DNA of 64,000 nucleotides from Pseudalkalibacillus hwajinpoensis (GTDB lineage: Bacteria; Bacillota; Bacilli; Bacillales; Guptibacillaceae). A program made the translations under genes and the position numbers. Where the stretch lies: positions 3,996,522 to 4,060,521 of the forward strand of contig NZ_CP156674.1 of assembly GCF_039851965.1 (NCBI RefSeq). Reading direction: 5' to 3'. The notes below the pieces were generated by a model, which was not told the origin of the DNA, made no database searches, and saw only the letters and a program-made list of their open reading frames with translations. Below are positions 25,767-35,074 of this stretch, in pieces (position 1 is the first letter of the stretch; each line of letters begins with the position of its first letter).

Positions 25767-25890
25767 TCAGGCACGCTGTCCCATAAGTGGCCCAAGCAGT
25801 CCGTTTGAACCCGTTGGTGGATTAAAGTTGAAGGTTAGTGTTAGTGTATAGAATAGTAAGTGGTTCTTAGCTAAATAAGGAGTGTTAGTT

Positions 25891-26170
25891 GTGGCTGAGA
25901 TTAAAGAGTTGGAAAGTAGTAAATCAATGATGAAAAAAGCGTCTGAATTTTATAATGAAATCTGGAAATCTAACGATAGAATGGTAGAAGATCGATTTAT
26001 CAAGCACACAGGATGAAAGGTTCATGTATTTAATGGATGGTGTTGGAAGGTTAACAAATTCTTTGTTCGAATGTTCCCTTCAATTTCATGGAAAATATAG
26101 TTATATCGTAGAATGTGAAACTTTTGATCGCTTCTTTCGTATTACAGTTAGATCAGGAGAGGGGTACTAA
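25891..26170 (+). pseudogene. Hypothetical protein, frameshifted
   Basis: GTG 25891 (AAGGAG upstream) opens a frame reading EIKELESSKSMMKKASEFY and DRFIKHTG, then a TGA. Shifting frame near 26008 gives a coherent continuation (RFMYLMDGVGRLTNSLFEC, then FDRFFRITVRSGEGY) to a TAA at 26168-26170. Combined length would be about 92 residues. I do not recognise the family. Its end overlaps the ribosome site of the next lipoprotein gene, consistent with a two-gene unit. Confidence 0.6.
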
Positions 26171-26171
26171 A

Positions 26172-26618
26172 ATGAAAAAACATGCTATGCTCTTGTCGTT
26201 GATATTCCTTCTCTTCGTCGGAGGATGTTCGTTCCTTACTGATGTTAATAACACATTAACTTATGTAGATGAAGCTACAGAATACGCAAATGAAGCCAGT
26301 GCTTTTGCGAATGAAGCTCCGTCGCTAGCTGAACAGGCAATCAATGATCAGCAGGCACTTGAGGAATTCGAAACAAGACTGAAAGAAATGAAGCAGGATA
26401 TTGAAGAATTTAATGAGCTTGAGGCTCCTGAAGTAGGGGCTGATCTCCATCAGCAAATTGTAAAAAATAACAACAAAGCTACAGATGCGATTGATCTTTT
26501 TTTAACTAATATCCAGGATGGACAGCTTGATCCATCCCTGCTTGAGAATACAGAAGCTTTTCAATCACTGAATGAGATTACAAGTATTATCAATGAGATT
26601 AAACAATTGAGGGAATAA
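26172..26618 (+). CDS. DUF6376-type lipoprotein
   Basis: 148 residues. ATG at 26172 follows AGGAGAGGGG. A basic start, a hydrophobic stretch and a lipobox (VGGC) give a lipid-modified Cys at about residue 19. The mature part is an all-helical, acidic protein (SFLTDVNNTLTYVDEATEY, then repeated ANEA, and LEEFETRLKEMKQDIEEF). This is the pattern of the DUF6376 family of Bacillus lipoproteins, function unknown. A terminator follows. Confidence 0.8.
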   Translation: MKKHAMLLSLIFLLFVGGCSFLTDVNNTLTYVDEATEYANEASAFANEAPSLAEQAINDQQALEEFETRLKEMKQDIEEFNELEAPEVGADLHQQIVKNNNKATDAIDLFLTNIQDGQLDPSLLENTEAFQSLNEITSIINEIKQLRE

Positions 26619-26641
26619 AATTGTTTCCTAGAACCGAATGG

Positions 26642-26665
26642 CCCGCTTTATTAAAGCGGGTTTTC
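26642..26665 (+). terminator. Rho-independent terminator
   Basis: CCCGCTTT / AAAGCGGG stem followed by TTTTCGTTT. Confidence 0.85.
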
Positions 26666-26865
26666 GTTTATTCTAAGTCTTTAGTTGCATCATATTGACA
26701 ACTTCTGCTCTATCTAAGCTAGGAGGGTATTTTGGTGTAATAATCTTGCTTGTGCAATGTAAAAATCATATTCTATAATCTGTATTACTATTAAGGTGTT
26801 GATATATAACAGGAGAATACTTACAATTAAATGTAACCGCTTTAATCAGAAGGAGAGTTGATGGG

Positions 26866-28445
26866 ATGAATGTACCGTTAGTATTGACTGATTTTCTAGA
26901 CCGGGCTGTTGAGTTATATGGAGAGAAACCAGCTATTATCGATGAGGAGCGCGTCTTGACTTACAGGGAAATGAACGGACGTGTCAATCAACTTTCTCGG
27001 GGATTACAGGAACTAGGGGTGGAGAAAGGCGATAAAGTAGCTTATCTGGCCCCTAACACAGCAGAAATGCTTGAAGGGTTTTATGGCGTTTTTCAGATTG
27101 GTGCAATTATGACGCCATTAAACACCCGCCTGAAACCAGCGGACTACCAATTCATTCTAGAGCATAGTGGAAGCAAGGTTTTATTGGTTGACGAAGTGCT
27201 TTATCCTCTCGTGGAAGAGATTTTACCGGAAATCTCTCAACTAGAAAGTGTTATTATTCACGGTAAGGCTAATGAAGGATCTATCGCTTATGAGCCATGG
27301 CTTGCCTCTTTTTCAAGTGCCCAATTTGAGAGGGTTGAAATAGAAGAAACTGATATTGCGTCATTATTATATACAAGTGGCACAACTGGAGATCCAAAGG
27401 GTGTTTTACTCAGTCATCGTGCTAACTACCTTCATGCGTTGTCAGCTATGCACCATTTACGTGTTCATGACCAGGATACTTTGCTCCATGTTCTTCCGAT
27501 GTTCCACGTCAATGGTTGGGGCTCTCCATTTTATTATACGGCAAATGGCGCGACACAGGTTATGTTACGAAAAATAGATCCAAAACTCATTTTTGAAAAA
27601 ATAGAAAAGTATGGCGTAACGGTATTACATATGGCGCCAACAGTTCTTAATATGGTAATCGAAAGCTTTGAAAAAGAAAAGCCGACAATCAATCAAAATG
27701 TTCGCGTTGTGATTGCAGGATCTGCACCGCCATCTGCTTTCGTTAAAAAGGTAGAAGAGGATTTAAGATGGAAATTCATTCAGGTATATGGCATGACTGA
27801 AATATCGCCGTTGATTACCACATCGGAACTTAGGTCTATGGATCTCGAACGTCCTTCTGAAGAAAAGTATCGTCTCAAAGCAAAAGCGGGATATGCCATG
27901 ATTGGAAGTAAAGTGAACGTTGTAGATGAACTGGGTGTAGAGGTACCCCATAATGGAAAAGCGATTGGTGAAATCATTACAAGAACGAACGGAGTGATGG
28001 AGGGGTATTATAAAATCCAGAAGCAACGAATGCAGCTATTCATAACGGCTGGCTTTATACTGGAGATATGGCAGTCGTGGATGAAAACGGTAATATTGAG
28101 ATTGTTGATCGGAAAAAAGATGTGATTATTAGCGGAGGTGAGAATATATCCTCAATTGAAGTGGAAGGTGTTTTATATGAACACCCATCGATCCTGGAAG
28201 CTGCGGTGGTATCCATTCCGCACGAAAAATGGGGTGAAGTCCCTCATGCGGTAGTTGTCTTAAGAGAAGGTGAAACGTTACTTGAGGATGAACTTATAGC
28301 GTTTTGTCGTGAAAAAATGGCTCATTTTAAAGTGCCTAAAAGTGTTTCTTTTATCAATGAATTACCAAAAACCGCATCAGGTAAGATCCAAAAAGCTGTA
28401 ATCCGTAAATCGTTCTGGAAGGACCAGGGGCGAATGGTTAACTAA
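26866..28445 (+). pseudogene. Acyl-CoA synthetase (AMP-forming), single-base frameshift
   Basis: ATG 26866 follows AGGAGAG. The protein has the AMP-binding motif (LLYTSGTTGDPKGV) and the YGMTE motif, and reads well to GVMEGYYK. One A is then missing in the run at 28012-28015; the other frame supplies PEATNAAIHNGWLYTGDMAV and the C-terminal domain with DRKKDVIISGGENI and KTASGKIQK, ending at 28445. Intact length about 527 residues. Members activate fatty or aryl acids as CoA thioesters. The two halves cannot form one product unless the indel is a sequencing error. Confidence 0.88.
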
Positions 28446-28592
28446 GTTCTCACAATCGAAGTGTTCTAAAAAGGAGCAGATGTATAGCTTCTTCCTTGTA
28501 AATTGAAATGGGGTGATTGATTGACGGCAATTCATTAATCAAGCAATAGTGATTCCCAACTTATCTCAAAAATTCTTACAAGGAGAGTTGAA

Positions 28593-28856
28593 ATGGTTAA
28601 CGATCAATGTCCTTTTTGTCATCCGCAAATGGATTCAAAACAACACATTATATTTGAAAATGCTCCATGTTATTTCTTACAGCACGATAAAGAACAAGAT
28701 GTGTTAGAAGGATCAGGGTTAATTGTCCCTAAAGAACATCATGGGAATGCGTTTGAGTTAACGATAGAAGAATGGAACGATACATATGCAGGAAAAGGAT
28801 TTAGGTATTGGCTCAAGCAGTCAGATAATAGGAGAATAGAAAAAGGGGACAGATAA
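28593..28856 (+). pseudogene. HIT-family protein lacking its histidine triad (internal deletion)
   Basis: 87 codons starting with the HIT opening (CPFCHPQMDSKQHIIFENAPC, shown here without its context, then LEGSGLIVPKEHHGN). It jumps from ELTIEEWNDTY directly to AGKGFRYWLKQ, which is the normal C-terminal end of these proteins. The roughly 45-residue middle containing the HxHxH catalytic triad is absent, and the junction stays in frame. It should be catalytically dead. Good ribosome site (AAGGAGAG). Confidence 0.75.
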
Positions 28857-28875
28857 AGTATTACCCTATCTGTCC
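28847..28875. terminator. Bidirectional terminator
   Basis: GGACAGATA / TATCTGTCC inverted repeat between the HIT remnant and the convergent transporter gene. Confidence 0.65.
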
Positions 28876-28901
28876 TCTTTAGTTTTGGTTTTGATCATGC
28901 C

Positions 28902-29519
28902 TTATTTGAAAATACCAAACGGTTTTCCCACAGGAAGGGTAACTTTACCGAAATGGGTGTTCAAAACGCTAGCAGCTGAGCCATAGAAGCTTAAGATAGC
29001 GATCATAAACTCTGCTACTGCAGCGAGCAAATGCATTCCTTCAGGTAGAATACCAAGTGTAGAGAATGTCAGACCTATAAATAAGAAATCAATAAAGACG
29101 AATATAAAAAATAGCACTTTATGAGTTTCCATCGCGCCAACAGTCATAAATAAGCTGAAGATTAAGTAGCCAATATACGCAATTCCTAATTGCTTTGGAT
29201 CAACAGCGCTTGCTGCAGCTTGGCCGAACACACCGAATTGGATTAACCATGAAGTTCCAACACCGAGCCAGAATAGTCCAAATGCCCCGAAGGCCGTTGT
29301 TCCAAATGTATTGTTATGCTTTGCATCTAGAAAGCTAGCAAATAGCTGCGCAATTCCACCCAGAAAAATAGCCCATGGTAGAACGAAGGAAACTCCTTCT
29401 GTCCAACCGAGCTTTGCAGAAGATGCAACGAGTGTAACCATAGCTAGTCCGAATAATCCAATAGCTGAAGGATCGGCTGATACCATTTGCACCCGTTGTG
29501 TTGTTTGTGTGTTATTCAT
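28902..29519 (-). CDS. Acetate uptake transporter family protein (GPR1/FUN34/YaaH, SatP-like)
   Basis: 205 residues with six membrane helices. The N-terminal ADPSAIGLFGLAMVTL corresponds to the NPAPLGL signature of this family, which imports acetate/succinate with protons. A GLFWLGVGTSWLIQF segment is also typical. ATG at 29519 with GGAGGTCTCAAC upstream. Single-gene unit. Acetate assimilation fits the nearby acyl-CoA synthetase remnant, but no operon link exists. Confidence 0.87.
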   Translation of the reverse strand: MNNTQTTQRVQMVSADPSAIGLFGLAMVTLVASSAKLGWTEGVSFVLPWAIFLGGIAQLFASFLDAKHNNTFGTTAFGAFGLFWLGVGTSWLIQFGVFGQAAASAVDPKQLGIAYIGYLIFSLFMTVGAMETHKVLFFIFVFIDFLFIGLTFSTLGILPEGMHLLAAVAEFMIAILSFYGSAASVLNTHFGKVTLPVGKPFGIFK

Positions 29520-29898
29520 GTTGAGACCTCCTATTAAACATACTTGACTAATTTACATAAAAAAATGGATAGATGCAATAGCAAAAATTGAAGAGGGCAC
29601 AGTGGATCTTGAAAGTGAATTTGCTACTAGCTTGTTGAGACTGGAAAGATAACGCTCTCATATAAGAATGGAAATAGAATAAAAGTTTCTAGTAGGTAAA
29701 TGTTTTTTATAGAGGTTTTTGTGAAGTTTAACAGAATGATAAAGAAAGCTCTGAATTTTTCATCTTTCTGTACAATAAAGCTTTAACTCGCTAGAGATTG
29801 GAAGTACAATGGATAGATAGTATAGTAGCAACCTCTATGTGAGAGGTTACAGTTTTTTTAAGAATTTATTACTTTCAAGAGAGTAAGGAGTCCTGACA
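29520..29898. promoter_or_regulatory. Leader and hairpin upstream of ilvE
   Basis: No gene in these 379 bases. A terminator-like hairpin AACCTCT / AGAGGTT at 29830-29848 is followed by TTTTTTT (29852-29858), only 40 bases before ilvE and with no coding gene before it on that strand. This placement suggests an attenuator or a leader-RNA terminator rather than an ordinary gene end. I see no T-box specifier arrangement. Confidence 0.45.
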
Positions 29899-30966
29899 AT
29901 GAGTAATGATCTAGAAATCGTGAAATGCACTAACCTGAAACCAAAACCAGAGAAGGATCAAATTCCTTTCGGAAGAACCTTCACAGATCACATGTTTATT
30001 ATGGATTATGAAACAGATAAAGGGTGGTTTGAGCCGCGTATTATTCCTTATGAGCCAATTACGTTAGATCCTGCAGCTATGATTTTTCACTATGGACAAA
30101 CTGTTTTTGAGGGATTAAAGGCGTATCGTTCAGGTGATCGAATATTGTTATTCCGTCCTGAGAAAAACTTCGAGCGTTTAAACCGATCAAGCGAGCGTTT
30201 AAGCATTCCACCGATTGATGAAGAAAGAGTGATGGAATACCTGAAAGAACTGGTTAGCCTTGAAAAAGATTGGGTTCCTTCAACACCAGGAACTTCACTT
30301 TATATTCGTCCATACATCATTGCGACAGAACCTAACCTTTCTGTCGCTCCATCTCATACGTATAAACTAATGATCATCCTTTCACCGGTTGGCTCATACT
30401 TTTCTGGAGGGTTAACACCAGTCAAAATAAGTGTGGAGGATAAATTCACTCGTGCAGTTAAAGGTGGAACGGGAATGGCCAAGACTGCCGGTAACTATTC
30501 TTCAGCTTATCAAGCGCAGGCAAAAGCATACAAAGATGGAAATGCTGATGTATTGTGGCTGGATGGGGTAGAGAAACGATTTATCGAGGAAGTTGGAAGC
30601 ATGAACATTTTCTTCAAAATCAACGGAGAAGTGGTTACGCCTGCACTAAACGGCAGTATTTTGCAGGGGATTACTCGAATGTCAGTTATTGAATTACTGA
30701 AGAAATGGGACATCCCAGTTACGGAACGTAAAGTATCGATTGAAGAGCTCTACCAGTTATCTGAAAAAGGCTTGCTAGAAGAAGCGTTTGGTACAGGAAC
30801 AGCTGCCGTTATTTCACCAGTTGGTGAATTAAACTGGCAGGGCAAGAAAATCGTGATCAACAACCACGAAATCGGAGAGCTTTCGCAGAAATTGTACGAT
30901 ACCATCACAGGCATTCAAACCGGAAAGCTTGAAGATCGATATGAGTGGACGATAGCAGTGAAGTAG
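29899..30966 (+). CDS. ilvE: Branched-chain amino acid aminotransferase
   Basis: 355-residue fold-type IV PLP enzyme; the last step of Leu, Ile and Val synthesis and first of their breakdown, with glutamate as amino donor. PLP lysine K195 in GMAKTAGNY, the HYGQTVFEGLKAYR entry segment, EEVGSMNIFF and the GTGTAAVISPV phosphate-binding loop are all present. ATG at 29899 with AAGGAGTCC upstream. Monocistronic, with a possible attenuator in front and a strong terminator behind. Confidence 0.95.
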   Translation: MSNDLEIVKCTNLKPKPEKDQIPFGRTFTDHMFIMDYETDKGWFEPRIIPYEPITLDPAAMIFHYGQTVFEGLKAYRSGDRILLFRPEKNFERLNRSSERLSIPPIDEERVMEYLKELVSLEKDWVPSTPGTSLYIRPYIIATEPNLSVAPSHTYKLMIILSPVGSYFSGGLTPVKISVEDKFTRAVKGGTGMAKTAGNYSSAYQAQAKAYKDGNADVLWLDGVEKRFIEEVGSMNIFFKINGEVVTPALNGSILQGITRMSVIELLKKWDIPVTERKVSIEELYQLSEKGLLEEAFGTGTAAVISPVGELNWQGKKIVINNHEIGELSQKLYDTITGIQTGKLEDRYEWTIAVK

Positions 30967-30978
30967 TGATTTTAATTT

Positions 30979-31017
30979 GACAAAGAACCACCTCATACCT
31001 TGAGGTGGTTCTTTGTC
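30979..31017 (+). terminator. Rho-independent terminator of ilvE
   Basis: Perfect 17-bp inverted repeat (30979-30995 and 31001-31017) immediately after the gene. The rest of the gap to 31266 holds nothing I can identify. Confidence 0.85.
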
Positions 31018-31266
31018 ATGGTTATAAGACTAGTTGATCTGAACTTGTCGATTTAAAGCTATGAATTGGTACCACAACTCGATGGTGGGAGAAATTTGTT
31101 CCTCATCATTCATTGAGGTCCAAAAAAATACAGGATACGGGTTTAAATCGAAGAATGTAGCTAGATTTGAGAGTCTCTGACTGTTTATAAGAAGCTTTGT
31201 CAACAGGCAGGAATTTACACATAGACGCATGGAATACTGTTAGAAAATCAACGGGGAGGAATGAAG

Positions 31267-31971
31267 ATGACAAACAGTACAATGATGATTTCCAGGGTGG
31301 CTTCCATGTTGAATGTGTCCCGTCATACATTAAAATTATGGGAGGAGCAGTTTGCTCCATTTCTGACAATACCACGCGATGAGAATAATGCCCGTACGTA
31401 TACAGTTGGCGACATTGAAGTGCTTCAATTAATTAAGAACTTGAAGGAGAGTCGTGCAGGAGATGATGTAATAACAAGTGCTCTTGAATTGCATATAAGA
31501 GAAACTCCTGACTTTCGAGAGCCAGCTATACCACAGAAAAGGGAAGGGGAAGAAGACATTCGTTTATCCTTATCTAAAATTGTATCGTTTGTAGAATCAG
31601 ATGAGGTTAAGCAGTTACTAAAAATAGATGATACGGTGAAAAGGTTAGAAAAAGATATTGTTCATCAGGTCCATGAAATTGTGCATGAAGAAATTGCTAC
31701 GGCATCGGACGCTCACGCGACGATCAACCAGATGGAACTTAATAACATTGGAAAGAAAATCGATGCGCTGGCTGATGTTTCAGTCGATGAGCGTGAATTG
31801 TACCAGTATGAAATTACGAAGGAGAGGAAAATTTCAGAAGATCATATGTCAGCGAGAGAGGAAAGACTGATGGCAATTGTCCAGGATCGATTTCGAGAGG
31901 AAAGTGCTAAAATACAAGACCCTAAATGGGGCGTATCAAAAATCAAAAATATTTTCGGTTTTGCCAAATAA
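31267..31971 (+). CDS. MerR-type DNA-binding coiled-coil protein (RacA-like)
   Basis: 234 residues. The N-terminal winged helix of the MerR class is seen in ISRVASMLNVSRHTLKLWEEQ and ARTYTVGDIEVLQLI (residues 6-60). The rest is long amphipathic helix and coiled coil with many charged residues and no effector domain. That architecture matches RacA, which anchors the chromosome at the cell pole in sporulation, but also other MerR-coil proteins. ATG 31267 is chosen for GGGGAGG seven bases upstream. Followed after 29 bases by a membrane protein gene, likely co-transcribed. Confidence 0.65.
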   Translation: MTNSTMMISRVASMLNVSRHTLKLWEEQFAPFLTIPRDENNARTYTVGDIEVLQLIKNLKESRAGDDVITSALELHIRETPDFREPAIPQKREGEEDIRLSLSKIVSFVESDEVKQLLKIDDTVKRLEKDIVHQVHEIVHEEIATASDAHATINQMELNNIGKKIDALADVSVDERELYQYEITKERKISEDHMSAREERLMAIVQDRFREESAKIQDPKWGVSKIKNIFGFAK

Positions 31972-32000
31972 CAGATTGAGATAGAGAGGGAGAAATCTGA

Positions 32001-32504
32001 ATGGGGGAAGATGAAATGGATCAAGTCAAAATGATGTTTTCCATACTCAGTCTCCTCGTCGCTGCTACATTCGCTGCTCTCTATATTTATATTTTTTCAC
32101 TGCACACAGAAGTAAATGGTTCAAAAGTGAAGACTTCAGATCACGTTGTTTCCGCCGCTTCTTTTCCTACTGAATATGGTCACGTTGAAGATTTTGTCGC
32201 CGATTTCCATGCTTTTTATAACCGAACAACAGGCTATGGGATGATCGATCGAAAGCTTGATGTGGAAGCTCAAAAAATGCAGGCAGATGCTGCAGTTGCA
32301 TATATTACGATTTTTCTTGATAAAGGGGTAGCACATGAAGACCTTGAGAAAGATTTGAAATCGATTAAGGAGCTCGCGAGTAGTGAGCCAAACACATTGG
32401 AAATTCGCACACTCCACAGGTATTTCCATGATCTCGATAAAGCGATGAATCACTATGACCATGAGGATACGTTTGGGGTGACTGAAACCTTTGGGGATGA
32501 ATAG
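32001..32504 (+). CDS. Hypothetical membrane-anchored protein
   Basis: 167 residues with one N-terminal membrane helix (about 12-33, MFSILSLLVAATFAALYIYIF) and an extracytoplasmic or cytoplasmic helical domain rich in acidic residues and His. I do not recognise the family. ATG 32001 has GGGAG eight bases upstream. Being 29 bases behind the MerR-coil gene, it probably shares its transcript, and it could tether or regulate that protein; this is inference. Confidence 0.6.
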   Translation: MGEDEMDQVKMMFSILSLLVAATFAALYIYIFSLHTEVNGSKVKTSDHVVSAASFPTEYGHVEDFVADFHAFYNRTTGYGMIDRKLDVEAQKMQADAAVAYITIFLDKGVAHEDLEKDLKSIKELASSEPNTLEIRTLHRYFHDLDKAMNHYDHEDTFGVTETFGDE

Positions 32505-32746
32505 AATAGTGAAGAAAAAGAATAGTATGATTCTTTAAAAGCGATATCTTAGGTCTTAAATGACAGGATGTCGCTTTTTAGTTTTGAATCAAATAACTGG
32601 TTGTTGAAACAAAGAATTGAGATAGAAAAATAAAGAGGCTTCCGAGAATGATAGAGGAGGTTAAGTTTTAACTAGGGGAATTTCAAATAATATTTTTATC
32701 ATTAGTTTTGCACTGAAGTTAAGAATGAAGGGGAGGCAGAAAATAT

Positions 32747-32787
32747 AAAAGACTAGAAGTCACATGATTGGTGACTTCTAGTCTTTT
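32747..32787. terminator. Bidirectional terminator
   Basis: Perfect 17-bp inverted repeat, AAAAGACTAGAAGTCAC and complement, with a 7-base loop between convergent units. No gene is visible in 32505-32746. Confidence 0.85.
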
Positions 32788-32789
32788 AT

Positions 32790-33014
32790 TTATTCGTCAT
32801 AAAATTCATGATCTGTTTCAAACAAAAGATCTTCCTGGCAGGATAGGCAGTCATTGAAACAGCGATTAAAGTCGAAAGGAAATAATGCACGGCAAACATT
32901 TGAACAATAACGAGTACAGCTAGGAGCAGTTTCCCGTTCGCTTGTCTCAACATTTATCGAATTTTTTTGATTCAGATATAACCTTGGTTTCGCTGCGCTA
33001 CGCCGTTTTCCCAT
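32790..33014 (-). CDS. Cysteine-rich small protein
   Basis: 74 residues starting at ATG 33014 with AAGGAGGTGTCGTAC upstream. The N-terminus is very basic (GKRRSAAKPR). The C-terminal half carries six cysteines (SCTRYCSNVC, then CFNDCLSC) followed by an acidic tail. The spacing suggests metal binding or disulfides, but I do not recognise a family. Strong start and terminator support it as a real gene. Confidence 0.65.
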   Translation of the reverse strand: MGKRRSAAKPRLYLNQKNSINVETSERETAPSCTRYCSNVCRALFPFDFNRCFNDCLSCQEDLLFETDHEFYDE

Positions 33015-33289
33015 GTACGACACCTCCTTCCTTAATAACGTATGTTCAAACCGAAGGACATGCTTATACGCTTATCCCTTTTTTATAATGTTTAAAGGAC
33101 ACCCCTGAGCAAATTCAATGAAATGATTGACTAATTTCCCTTTTTCTAGCAAGCTTAGAAACATAGTAATAAATACCTCTATTCTTAAGAGATACATAAG
33201 ACCAACGAATCAGTACATTTCAACAATACATAGTATATTAGTTACCAGGTTTAGGTCTTTATAATATTCAAAAGGAGTTGGATTGAAAA

Positions 33290-33817
33290 TTGCCCTCAAC
33301 GAAAACATTAGTTATTTCAATTACTGCAATGGTTGTACTAATACTGGGTCTTGCCTACTGGTTTATTGCGGATTTGGATTCGAGTTTAAAAGAAGAAAAA
33401 GGGATTACTGAAACGTCGGCTGAGGAGTCAGATGAAGAAATTGATCCAGCTCGTTATATCGATGATGGAGAAAATTCCACTTTAGACAATGGAGTTCCTA
33501 CAGAAACACACTTTATGGACACGCTTCATGGCATGACGCATCAAAAAGTTGTTGCTGATAAAAAATGGACTCTTGTTGAAATGACCGATGAGCGAATTAG
33601 CAATATGCTTGCAACACTGGCAAAGATAAAAGGCAAGAATGAATATGAAAACTATGACTTCTATTACGATACGTTGTTACAGTGGAGCAACGGAAACTTT
33701 CGAAACTCTGTTGAGGTGCACAATCGGATTTGGAGGATGCAAGGGGGAACGATTGGAAGGGCTGAAAGATTAATGACAACTGAAGAAGAGAAGGAGTTTG
33801 TGGCAGAAAACTTTTGA
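33290..33817 (+). CDS. DUF6241-like membrane-anchored protein
   Basis: 175 residues: a short basic start, one membrane helix (about 7-27), an acidic linker (EESDEEIDPARYIDD), and a domain reading FMDTLHGMTHQKVVADKKW, followed by TDERISNML, a pattern I associate with DUF6241 (function unknown). The start is a TTG at 33290 with AAAGGAG about 12 bases upstream; spacing is long, so the exact start is uncertain. Lies just upstream of yyaL. Confidence 0.65.
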   Translation: MPSTKTLVISITAMVVLILGLAYWFIADLDSSLKEEKGITETSAEESDEEIDPARYIDDGENSTLDNGVPTETHFMDTLHGMTHQKVVADKKWTLVEMTDERISNMLATLAKIKGKNEYENYDFYYDTLLQWSNGNFRNSVEVHNRIWRMQGGTIGRAERLMTTEEEKEFVAENF

Positions 33818-33921
33818 TAAGCGGTGATTCACCGCTATTTTTTATTTGTTGATTTATGATTATTCTCACCAATTTGTTAAACTATAAATAGCTAATAAAA
33901 TGATCATTGGAGGGTGAAGCA

Positions 33922-34134
33922 ATGGAACATGATAAAGAGAATCACCAGTTTGAGAACAAGTTGATTCACGAAAAGTCACCCTATCTGTTGCAGCATGCTT
34001 ATAACCCCGTCGAATGGTATCCATGGGGGGAAGAAGCATTTGCAAAAGCGAAACGCGAGAACAAACCTGTTCTTGTATCTATTGGGTATTCGACGTGTCA
34101 TTGGTGTCATGTGAGTTGTTATACTGATGAATAG
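33922..34134 (+). pseudogene. yyaL: yyaL (DUF255 thioredoxin-domain protein), 5' part cut by element insertion
   Basis: ATG 33922 has GGAGGGTG five bases upstream. The frame encodes KSPYLLQHAYNPVEW, WGEEAFAKAKRENKPV and IGYSTCHWCHV, the thioredoxin-like start of the DUF255/SSP411 family. It then enters the mobile element and stops after five foreign residues (SCYTDE). Codons up to 34095 plus the 3' part from 44265 would form an uninterrupted gene of 686 codons, the expected length. The interruption falls exactly in the CHWC codons. Confidence 0.93.
34096..34112 (+). repeat. attL core (17-bp direct repeat, left)
   Basis: Identical to 44265-44281. To its left lies host yyaL sequence. To its right is the element half-site 34105-34124, which is an imperfect inverted repeat of 44250-44269 around the central TTGG. 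Confidence 0.9.
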
Positions 34135-34150
34135 ATTGATAGAAAGCAAT

Positions 34151-34177
34151 AAAGGAAGGGAATTATCCCCTTCCTTT
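34151..34177. terminator. Bidirectional terminator at the left element end
   Basis: AAAGGAAGGG / CCCTTCCTTT with T runs on both sides. It lies just after the stop of the minus-strand membrane gene and just inside attL, insulating cargo from the yyaL promoter. Confidence 0.8.
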
Positions 34178-34181
34178 TTTA

Positions 34182-35039
34182 TTATGCAGATAAAAGTTCA
34201 TTTAGTTTGTTAAATGTTTCTACTCTATGTCTTCTTACTTCTTTAAAGGCTATTTCTAATTTATTCTTATTCCAATTACAGGTTTTAAATATGATAATCA
34301 TTACTTTTAATTTGCCTCTAAAATTTCCAACAAGTGTGTTTTTGAGTTTCAATTGGGTTATTATTTTTTGATAATATACAGAAATTTGTAACAAAAATAG
34401 AAGTGGGAGATGAAAGAATACTAGTAGACCAAGAAACATTTTTTTCCAAAAAATCAGTTGATATACATCATTAATGCTTTGAAAAAAATTCCTAAATGAA
34501 AAAAAGATAATAAGTAATCCTAGTATTGTTATGAAAAAATTGGAAAAAACCTTCAATATAAAGAATTCTTGATTATATTCACCTAATGCAACAAACAAAG
34601 TGAGAATTGTTGCAAGGAATACTATTAATAACTCCCAACCTAAATGGAAAGTATATTCACCTATTATATACATTGGGACAATACTAAATTTAATAATTTC
34701 TTTGATCATTTTGGAAAGTTCTACTTCATCATATTTAGTCAATACTAAAACTATCATAGGAATTATTGTAAAAATTAGCAGCTTTATATAGTCTTTTAAT
34801 AAATCAAGTCCAGTTACAAGTCCAGTTTTATTAAGTAAAAATAAGAGTGCCCCTAAATATACCAATATGATTATGAATGCAAGATATTTAAATAAACTTA
34901 AGCTCATTTTAATTATCTTTAGGATGAATTTCCCTCTATTAATTTTTATTAATGTAATTAATCCAATTAGAATAAAGAAGAATGTCCAAATTATCATAGC
35001 CCATTCTCTAGTATTTAGTAGAATCTTAGTTTCCTCCAA
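34182..35039 (-). CDS. Polytopic membrane protein, element cargo
   Basis: 285 residues with about seven hydrophobic helices spread over residues 12-225, then a basic cytoplasmic tail (about 226-285) rich in Lys and Asn. I do not recognise a family. It follows the 4-helix membrane protein gene by 35 bases on the same strand and ends at the terminator at 34151-34177, so the two form one unit. Very AT-rich, like the rest of the element. A role as partner of the neighbouring SIR2-like gene is possible but unproven. Confidence 0.7.
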   Translation of the reverse strand: MEETKILLNTREWAMIIWTFFFILIGLITLIKINRGKFILKIIKMSLSLFKYLAFIIILVYLGALLFLLNKTGLVTGLDLLKDYIKLLIFTIIPMIVLVLTKYDEVELSKMIKEIIKFSIVPMYIIGEYTFHLGWELLIVFLATILTLFVALGEYNQEFFILKVFSNFFITILGLLIIFFSFRNFFQSINDVYQLIFWKKMFLGLLVFFHLPLLFLLQISVYYQKIITQLKLKNTLVGNFRGKLKVMIIIFKTCNWNKNKLEIAFKEVRRHRVETFNKLNELLSA

Positions 35040-35074
35040 ACTATTAAGTTATAAAAAACATTAATGTATACTCT

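Noticed and set aside
31030..31230. 66-codon minus-strand frame after ilvE, slightly reminiscent of an esterase C-terminus
   Set aside because: The resemblance is too weak, the start is unsupported, and it lies in a gap after a terminator.
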